Shown: piece after piece, positions 57,395-64,000 of the stretch
Position numbering within the stretch: the stretch's first letter is position 1
How the letters are laid out: each line of letters begins with the position of its first letter
Assembly: GCA_026119935.1 (NCBI GenBank)
Contig: JALRMH010000027.1
Span: 372,001 to 436,000 of the forward strand
Reading direction: 5' to 3'
Length of the DNA stretch: 64,000 nt
Source: Endothia cerciana
Taxonomy: Eukaryota > Ascomycota > Sordariomycetes > Diaporthales > Cryphonectriaceae
Position numbers and translations under genes: made by a program
Notes under the pieces: generated by a model
What the model saw: the letters and a program-made list of their open reading frames with translations, nothing else
The model's database searches: none
What the model was told of the DNA's origin: nothing

Positions 57395-58690
57395 CTAGAC
57401 TGTTCCGAACTCTACGACTGTCTTTACAACCAACTTTCCGTCCGCATCCCGTGTCTTTCCAGCCATTTCAAGGGCTTCCTGTACAAGGTCAAGTCCTTGA
57501 AAGCGGTGGGTTATCATCTTCTGTACATCTGGCAAGACTTGGCCCTCCATCGGTAACTTGGTGACAGAAGCCTTCGCAATTTCTATCGCTCTTGGGTAGG
57601 CATCTGCGTATCGCCATGTAGATACCAGATTGATTTCCCGGGCTGTCATCTCAGAGATTGGTAGTATATGATTGGGGATGCCCATGCCCACAAGAACCAC
57701 CGTCCCGCCTGACGCAGTAGCCTGTGTAGAAAATTAGTCGGCTGTCATACACCAAGTAGCACTGATGTGTAATCAATCCATCGAGAGCCTATCATCACAG
57801 GGAAGATGACTTACGTAAATGCTAGACTGCAGACACGACTCGGCACCTGTGCACTCAAATGTTCTCTGCACCTTGCCTATGGCTGCGCCATCCGGCCACT
57901 TCAGCTCTGCGACCTCCGCTGCAGTCTCCTTGGCGATGTTCAGCTTCTCTTCAATGGTCTGCCCCCGCCTGGGCTGCACCGCATGTATGACAGAAGCAAA
58001 CCCCTGTTCCAGTGCAAACTCTAGTCGCCCCTCGTCGATGTCCACCATGACAATATCCTGGCAGCCCTCAGCGCGCGCCGCCACCGCGCACAACAAGCCC
58101 ACGGCTCCGGCCCCATAGATCAAGCATGCGCGCCTTAAGGAAATGGTGTCTTGCCCGGCCCTGCGGACGGCATGTACGGCGACAGCCAAGGGCTCGAGAA
58201 GAGCGCCTGTCTCGAAGCCTAGCTCGGGCGGAAGGCGATGAACCCAGCGGCCAGGGTGGTCTACCAGCTCCTGCAGTGTACCCTGATAGTGAGGGAACTT
58301 AGAGCCTGAGCTGCGGAAGCGCAAGTCAGGGCAGATGTTGTACCTTCCGCTCACACAGTGAGCACACTGCCTGCAGGGCACACCGCATTCGAGCGCCACG
58401 GCATCACCAACCTTCAAGCCTGGATTGGCCTGTGAAGCGCCGGGGCCCATTGCGACCACCTGTCCTGCTGCCTCATGGCCGAGGCAGAGAGGTTCGCGGA
58501 CTTGGATGGAGCCATTGCGGAAATGTGCGTAATAATGGACGTCGGAACCGCAGATAGTTGTGGACCGAACTGCAATGCGGACTTCTTCGTTGGCTAGGGG
58601 CGGCAGCTCTCTTGATTCGGCCTGCAGAGCCTTAGCCTGGTGAAGGTACTGGCCGCAGCTCTTCTCCAAAGTGGCCGTAGTTGTCGACAT
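57395..58690 (-). CDS. zinc-dependent MDR dehydrogenase, sorbitol/xylitol dehydrogenase-like
   Basis: Exons 58690-57815 and 57721-57395 give 400 residues. The catalytic zinc ligands are in TTICGSDVHYYAHFRNG (C47) and CLGHEAAG (H71, E72). The structural zinc cysteines are C106, C109, C112 and C120 in CGVPCRQCAHCVSGRYNIC. The NAD(P)-binding loop is YGAGAVGLL, followed by VDIDEGRLEFA, whose acidic pair suggests NAD preference. EPLAVAVHAV is diagnostic of polyol (sorbitol, xylitol, L-arabinitol) dehydrogenases. The intron (GTAAGT...ACACAG) is in phase 0. The enzyme likely oxidises a polyol to a ketose, a complement to the neighbouring ketose reductase-type SDR. It is divergent from the monooxygenase gene. 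Confidence 0.92.
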
Positions 58691-59307
58691 TATGAATTCA
58701 GTTTCCCACTTCTAGACTCCGCTGAAAGACTTGATTGAGCGGAGAGGGGTGAGGACTTGAAGGGAGAATGGCGATCTCAGTGATTATTGAACCCTGGACT
58801 CAGAACCCGAAGCGCGCCATTGCTAGCACTCGTAGAGTTCAACAACTCAGCCCTGTGTCCGGATTCCATCTCCCGCATGTAGCCACGGCCCATGTTAATG
58901 TTTGGGTATGAAGAATCCGATGAGTGACGGAAAGTGCTTCCTGGTCTCGGCAATCACAGGAGAGAGGCCGAGAGACCCGGCCACCCGGGATCCGGTTTCC
59001 GACAATCCAGCCGCCGCTGCGTAGATGCACATGACGAAGGCGCACCTAGATGGGCGTACCCCGTGGGGAATATGATTATGACTCTACTCTCGTTATCAGG
59101 GATCGCCATTGCCACCGCAAGCTCCCGATTCGGCGGTCCATCCTCCGGATCGCGCTACTAGAATTCGGCACACCTCAGCCAGACCGAGCATCTGCCATAA
59201 CATCTCTCTCACGGAGCTTTCTCTTTTATCTTGGTCTCTCGACAACGACCAAAGTCCTTTGACTTTCTGTTCTACTTTTGAGTTGCTATAGGCCCTTAAC
59301 GCTCAAG
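58691..59307. promoter_or_regulatory. divergent promoter of cluster MDR dehydrogenase and monooxygenase genes
   Basis: 617 bp between start codons. It contains one CGG-N10-CCG site (58860-58875) and two CGG-N11-CCG arrangements (58978-58994 and 59131-59147), amid many CCG/CGG triplets at 58970-59016. Confidence 0.6.
58860..58875. promoter_or_regulatory. CGG-N10-CCG zinc-cluster site 3
   Basis: CGG 58860-58862 and CCG 58873-58875 flank ATTCCATCTC, 170 bp upstream of the MDR dehydrogenase start and 430 bp upstream of the monooxygenase start. Same spacing as the other cluster sites. Confidence 0.5.
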
Positions 59308-61125
59308 ATGTCGGCTTACGCAAAGGAGATCAACGCCGTTATCATCGGCGCAGGGCCGGCAGGCATTGCCATGGCCTATCGCCTGAAGCATGAACTTGAC
59401 TTTCACGACTTCATCATTTACGAGAAACTTGATGGTGTTGGGGGAACATGGAGGGCAAACACCTATCCCGGGTGGTATGTTCGAGATAGTTGTCCGGCAA
59501 TGGAGTGTAGGCGCTGACAAGATATTCCAATGCCTCCAGTGGCTGCGATCTCCAGTCACACCTGTACTCCTTCAGTTTCAACCCGAATCCCAACTGGTCC
59601 AAGCAGCTGTGTGAGCAGCCTGAGATTCTTCAATGTAAGTCTGTCCAGCTCCCCACCTCCGATTCATCGCAGACGACCTACAGTGCGGTAGTGCTAACTC
59701 GTGTAATCGATAGATCTGGAGGACACCGTGGATAAGTTCGACATCCGCAAACATGTCCATTCCTCAGTCGAATGCACTGGCGCGAAGTGGCGCAGTGATA
59801 TGTCCAAGTGGGAGGTAACTTTCAAGGACCTCAAGACCAACATCGAGTTTTCTCGCTTCGCGTCCATCTTCGTGTCTGCAGTCGGCGCCATCTCCTTCCC
59901 GAGGGATGTCAAGTTTCCAGGAATGGACACCTTCAAGGGGCACATGTTTCACACGGCACGGTGGGACCATTCTGTCTCATACTCGGGCAAGCGCGTCGCT
60001 GTTATCGGCAATGGCTGCAGCGCTGCTCAAGTCGTGCCGGCTGTGGCCAAGAAGGCCGCCTTTGTGAAGCAGTACGCTCGCAGCGGTCAGTGGTTTCATG
60101 CGAGGCCGAACCGCAACTACACAGAACTGGAGAAGTTCATGTTCCGCTGGGTCCCTCTCTGGGAGAAACTGCTCCGCCTACGGATCTTTCTGGAGGCTGA
60201 CGAGGAAACTACGACCTACTTTCCAACTCCCAAGGGCATCAGGGTGCGAGCCCAGATGGAGAGCGAGTCAAAGAAGTACATGAAATCCAAGACGCCAGAG
60301 AAGTACTGGAATCATCTCATACCGAAGTTCCCACTAGGATGCAAGCGCCGCATTTTCGACCCCGGTTACCTCGACTCTCTTTGCCTTCCCAACGTTGAGC
60401 TCCTCCCCGAGGGTATCCAGGAGATTACGGAGACGGGCATCGTCAGCACCTCGGGAATACGGGATGATTTCGACATCATCGTCCTCGCCACTGGGTTCCA
60501 GGTCTCTGAGTTTCTTGTGCCGATGGAAATTGTGGGCGCAGACGGACGACCGCTGCACCAGCAATGGAAGGAATGCCGTGGCGCCCAAGCATACCTGGGC
60601 ACTCACGTCCACAACTTTCCCAACCTGGCCATTCTTTTTGGGCCCAACACTTTCCCTGCCAACAACTCCGCGCTGTTTGCGTGCGAAACGCAGGTGGATT
60701 ATGCTATCAAGTCGCTCTTCACGCCCTTGATCGACCACAGGGCCGAGGTCATCGAGGTCAAGCAGGCTGTTGAGGACTATACGACAAACGCCGTACACAA
60801 GCAGCTTTCCAATACGGTTTTTTCTGGAGACTGTTCAAACTGGTACATTGGCAACTTTGGCCGCAATGCTGCCTCTTGGCCCGGCAAAGCAGCCTCTTTC
60901 TGGGCTAGCACGTATTTCCCGGATTGGTCGGCGTTCAATCTCATCGGCGGAAGCAAGCTGTGGCCACTCCATGCTATCCGTCGTCAAGTGCACACTACGG
61001 GACTACTTACAAAGGCTATATTCATCTTGGGTTTCGTGGTAGCAGCGTCTCGTTCCGGGCCCTTCAAAAGTAGGATTCCGGATGTTGCTAGGGGTTTTCG
61101 AGCCTGGATCGCCCAGGTATCATGA
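59308..61125 (+). CDS. Baeyer-Villiger-type flavin monooxygenase
   Basis: Exons 59308-59474, 59540-59634 and 59714-61125 give 557 residues. FAD-binding GAGPAG is at residues 14-19. GTWRANTYPGCGCD and SHLYSFSFNPNPNWS are the class-B monooxygenase core; the first intron lies inside it and splicing restores it. The fingerprint FxGxxxHTxxW reads FKGHMFHTARW. The NADPH loop is GNGCSAAQVVPAVA, and ATGF marks the second FAD contact. A C-terminal hydrophobic stretch (AIFILGFVVAAS) may tether the protein to a membrane. Such enzymes insert oxygen next to a carbonyl (ketone to ester or lactone) or oxidise N or S atoms, using NADPH and O2. It presumably supplies the oxidative step of the cluster pathway. 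Confidence 0.93.
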
Positions 61126-62114
61126 GGGCCGTCGTGCAAATTCTTATCCCAGGGAGCTAGGCTGTGTTCTCAACCAGATAATTACAACGGTCGTTTGTGA
61201 ATTTTGATCGGGTTGGCTTAATCACTCCTGGACTGTTGGCTGTGGAGAGAAGAGACCTCTGTCCCATCCGGCTGTTCAAACGTTTGCATGATCATATCAT
61301 ACCGCTGTGTTCTATTATATATGTGTTGCGCGCCCATGATGACCTCCAGAGCGTTATCATACCATGTGACTTTTGACGAGATCTATTACCGTTGATACTA
61401 CGTAATCAAATCCAAGTACATACATGCTGGTACTGCGCAGCTGATCAAGCTGGGTCTCAGTTGTGTGATCTTACGACAACGTCCTCTTCAACTCAACACC
61501 ACAAGGAAGTGTGCTGCTGTGGAGCACAGATGAGGGAAAACTTTAGACTACCCTCTAGAGCGCACTCACTTACAGCCCTTGGAGGTTAAAAAAATGCGGG
61601 AGGCACCCGCCGCGCGTCTCTCTTCTGTGACAGCCAAGATCACCAATGCGGGTGTCCCACTTTGGAGCAGGAGAGAGAGCATCCACGTCCCCAGGGAAGG
61701 CAATCCCGGAAGTGCATGAGATCCTGGGGTTGATTGAAGCCAGGGCCAAGCCCGTTAGGCTGGCAACCTCGGCATCTTTGAAACCACTTATCATGCAGTA
61801 ATACGGACTCATCTTCCCGGGGCTTGGCACAACACCGAGTCTACGGTCTCTTCGGAGCTGAATCCCGACCACCGGGACGAAGCAGAACCATTCGGGGCTC
61901 GAAACCCGCGGCAGAATTCGGACGTCGCTGGGCCGGTAAAATGAGAACCCATAACATCAGTACAAGGTCTTGCACCCCAAGATAATGGACATCGTGAGAA
62001 CTTGAGATCAGACTTCTTCTTGTCCATCGAAGCAGAAACTGAGTTCAAAGTTGATCGCTGTCTTGTGTTCCATCTATCCCGTGATCTAGCTAGTTGTTGA
62101 CCTCGATATCGAAA
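61126..62114. promoter_or_regulatory. intergenic region, promoter of the aldehyde dehydrogenase gene
   Basis: 989 bp without a supported gene. It contains a CGG-N10-CCG site (61804-61819) and a perfect five-base inverted repeat TCCCG-N5-CGGGA at 61863-61877, both 240-310 bp before the start codon. Confidence 0.55.
61804..61819. promoter_or_regulatory. CGG-N10-CCG zinc-cluster site 4
   Basis: CGG 61804-61806 and CCG 61817-61819 flank ACTCATCTTC, about 300 bp upstream of the aldehyde dehydrogenase start. Same spacing as sites 1-3; the spacer resembles that of site 3. Confidence 0.5.
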
Positions 62115-63826
62115 ATGTCTTACCACGCGCAACATTTGGAGAGTGTTAGTAATCTTCAGCCACATCGGTCATTCACAACACTAATGCAAGAGCGTCGGGT
62201 TTGCAGATGAAGGACAGGAGTCTATTCTCGGGAGAAGCGTTCATCAATGGGCAGTGGGTCTCGAAAGAAAAACAGTTTGACGTTTACGGTCCGTATTTAG
62301 ACCCATTCCTTTCACTGACGTCGTACTAATGTTGAACAGAACCCTCCTCCACTGCGGTCTTAGGCAAGGTTTCAGACTGTACTCTCGAAGATTTCCAGGC
62401 AGCTATCGTGAGTGCGGACGAAGCACAGCGCAAATTCTTCGAAAGCACAACGGGGACAACGAGGGGCGCTCTGCTGAGAAAATGGAATGACCTGATTCTA
62501 GAGAACATTGATGATCGTAAGTTAGTAATTGACCCGCTGGAGAAAAACTCCTTTCTAATGCACCATACAATAGTTGCGACCATCCTCTCACTTGAGAATG
62601 GAAAGACTCGGGCCGAGGCGAAAGGAGAGGTAGCCTATGCTGCGAGCTTTATTGCATGGTTTGCCGAAGAAGCCACCCGATCCTACGGCGTCACGATCCC
62701 ATCATCTACACCCCATACGACCCTGATGACCATCCGCGAGCCAATTGGGGTCTGCGGTATAATTACACCCTGGAACTTCCCTGCCGCTATGATAACCAGG
62801 AAAGTTGGTCCAGCGCTTGCAGCCGGCTGCTCGGTCGTGATCAAGCCACCCAGCGAGACACCTTTCTCATGCATTGCACTTACAAAGCTAGCCGTCAAAG
62901 CCGGTTTACCTCCCGCCATAATCCAGGTGTGTCCTACGAAAGACCGACAGGCTGCAACTGAGCTTGCGAAGAACCCGCTGGTCAAGAAGCTCAGCTTCAC
63001 CGGCTCAACTGGCGTGGGAAAGAAGCTGGCCGAACTGGCGACGGGAACCCTGAAAAAAGTCAGTCTCGAGTTGGGCGGTAATGCGCCATTCATCATCTTT
63101 GACGACGCAAACCTTGATCTCGCCGTAGAAGGCGCCATGTTTTGCAAGTTCCGCTGCTCCGGGCAGACATGCGTTTGGTAAGCCACTTTTCTATTGATGC
63201 CAACTGCTACACAGGATGCTAACTTCAGCTGCAGTGCGAATCGTCTCTATGTGCAAAAGGGCGTGGCCAAGCCCTTCATTGAAAAACTAGTGAAAGTGGT
63301 GCAAGCTCTCAAGACAGGTCCAGGCTTGGACGCCTCGACAACTCAAGGACCACTGGTAAACAAGTCTGCTGTGGAAAAAGTCAGAGAGCATGTGGAGGAT
63401 GCCATCTCCAAGGGTGCGAAAATTGAGGTTGGTGGCAAGCTGCCTGCAGCTCCCGGGTTTTTCTATGAACCAACCGTACTCTCTGGAGTAACCCCGGAGA
63501 TGTTGGTCAGTAGGGAGGAGACGTTCGGGCCGCTCGCTCCAGTCTTCGTGTTCGAGACTGAAGAGGAGGTTTTGCGGCTTGCTAACGACACTGAGTTTGG
63601 ATTAGCTGGATACTTCTTCTCACAGGATATTGCGCGGGCCATGCGGGTGGCCCATAAGCTTCAGGTTGGTATGGTTGGTGTTAATACCGGAAAGATCAGC
63701 GCTGCTGAAGCACCATTTGGAGGCGTCAAGGAAAGTGGCTACGGTAAAGAGGGCAGTCTTTATGGGCTCGAGGAGTACCAAAACATCAAGAGTGTCACGA
63801 TTGGCAACCAAGACGCAGGTCTCTGA
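62115..63826 (+). CDS. aldehyde dehydrogenase, succinate-semialdehyde dehydrogenase-like
   Basis: Exons 62115-62144, 62207-62288, 62340-62516, 62574-63177 and 63235-63826 give 494 residues. Landmarks: TPWNFPAAMITRKVGPALAAG, KPPSETPFSCIALTKLA, FTGSTGVGKKL, the general-base Glu in LELGGNAPFIIFDDA, the nucleophilic Cys in SGQTCVCANR (restored by the last splice), and ETFGPLAPVFVF. This set and LSLENGKTRAEAKGEV point to the SSADH/GabD branch, NAD(P)-dependent oxidation of a short semialdehyde or aldehyde to an acid. The 57-nt third intron has no stop and is a multiple of three; splicing restores DDLATILSLENGK. The second donor is GTCCGT, non-standard. The first 30-bp exon is inferred; the ATG at 62207 is an alternative start. 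Confidence 0.9.
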
Positions 63827-64000
63827 GTTGGCCGAAGAAGCCCTTGGGAAGAATAGACTTCTCTCAGTATCCGAAATTATATCATATCAATGTGTCCTCT
63901 AGTATTGATAGAACGGGAGCTAATGTGTGAAGTCTTCTTGCGCCTTCCTCAATGTCTCGCACCTGAGGGTCAGGCAGCAGCATCCAATACCAGAACCGGT
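63827..64000. other. right edge
   Basis: 3' region of the aldehyde dehydrogenase gene followed by the possible end of a minus-strand gene (listed separately). Confidence 0.4.
63920..64000 (-). CDS. possible C-terminus of a gene continuing beyond the window
   Basis: The minus strand is open from the edge to a TAG at 63920-63922, ending in CETLRKAQEDFTH. The charged tail is compatible with, for example, a transporter C-terminus, but 26 codons are too few to assign. If real, it would converge on the aldehyde dehydrogenase gene and could belong to the cluster. Confidence 0.2.
   Translation of the reverse strand, partial: TGSGIGCCCLTLRCETLRKAQEDFTH

Overview
The window is nuclear DNA of a filamentous ascomycete (Pezizomycotina, most likely Sordariomycetes). 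The evidence is short introns of about 50-290 nt with GTATGT/GTAAGT donors and CTAAC/CTGAC-type branch sites, C/G-rich third codon positions, and clear fungal housekeeping genes: mitochondrial ADP/ATP carrier, 40S proteins S25 and S5, Dbp6 helicase and the GPI-GlcNAc transferase catalytic subunit. Most genes are multi-exon, so the models here were built by hand from splice signals, frame and family resemblance. No search or alignment was run.

Layout. 0.6-9.7 kb: a cytochrome-b5-like membrane protein, a coiled-coil protein, a BTB protein, a short-chain dehydrogenase (SDR) without the catalytic lysine, and a small secreted cysteine-rich protein. 9.7-14 kb is gene-poor but holds a 121-residue three-exon gene. 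14-21.5 kb: ADP/ATP carrier, a divergent RPS25/RPS5 pair, and an SDR with an intact active site. 22-27 kb: a short frame-disrupted coding relic, a NAPE-PLD-type metallo-hydrolase and a decayed GTPase-like gene. 28-40.5 kb: a histidine-phosphatase protein, an alkyltransferase-like DNA-repair protein, a GH2 glycosidase, a degenerate 3'-5' exonuclease-like gene with an in-frame stop, Dbp6 and Gpi3. 41-50 kb: a cysteine-rich surface-type protein followed by about 8 kb of decayed coding sequence.

50.1-63.8 kb is the most interesting part, a compact gene cluster. It contains a Zn(II)2Cys6 transcription factor, an SDR of the sorbose/polyol reductase type, a transketolase/dihydroxyacetone-synthase-like enzyme, a polyol-dehydrogenase-type MDR enzyme, a Baeyer-Villiger-type flavin monooxygenase and a succinate-semialdehyde-type aldehyde dehydrogenase. 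No polyketide or peptide synthase is present, so it looks like a catabolic (sugar, polyol or carbonyl) cluster, not a standard biosynthetic one. The three promoter regions serving the five enzymes carry four copies of the same binding-site architecture, CGG-N10-CCG: two in the SDR/transketolase promoter, one in the MDR/monooxygenase promoter and one upstream of the aldehyde dehydrogenase. This is the pattern expected if the adjacent zinc-cluster factor controls all five genes as a dimer. The substrate is unknown.

Several genes are broken by single-base frameshifts, often in homopolymers, or by in-frame stops. Large neighbouring genes are intact, which favours real decay, but sequencing error at homopolymers cannot be excluded from one sequence.
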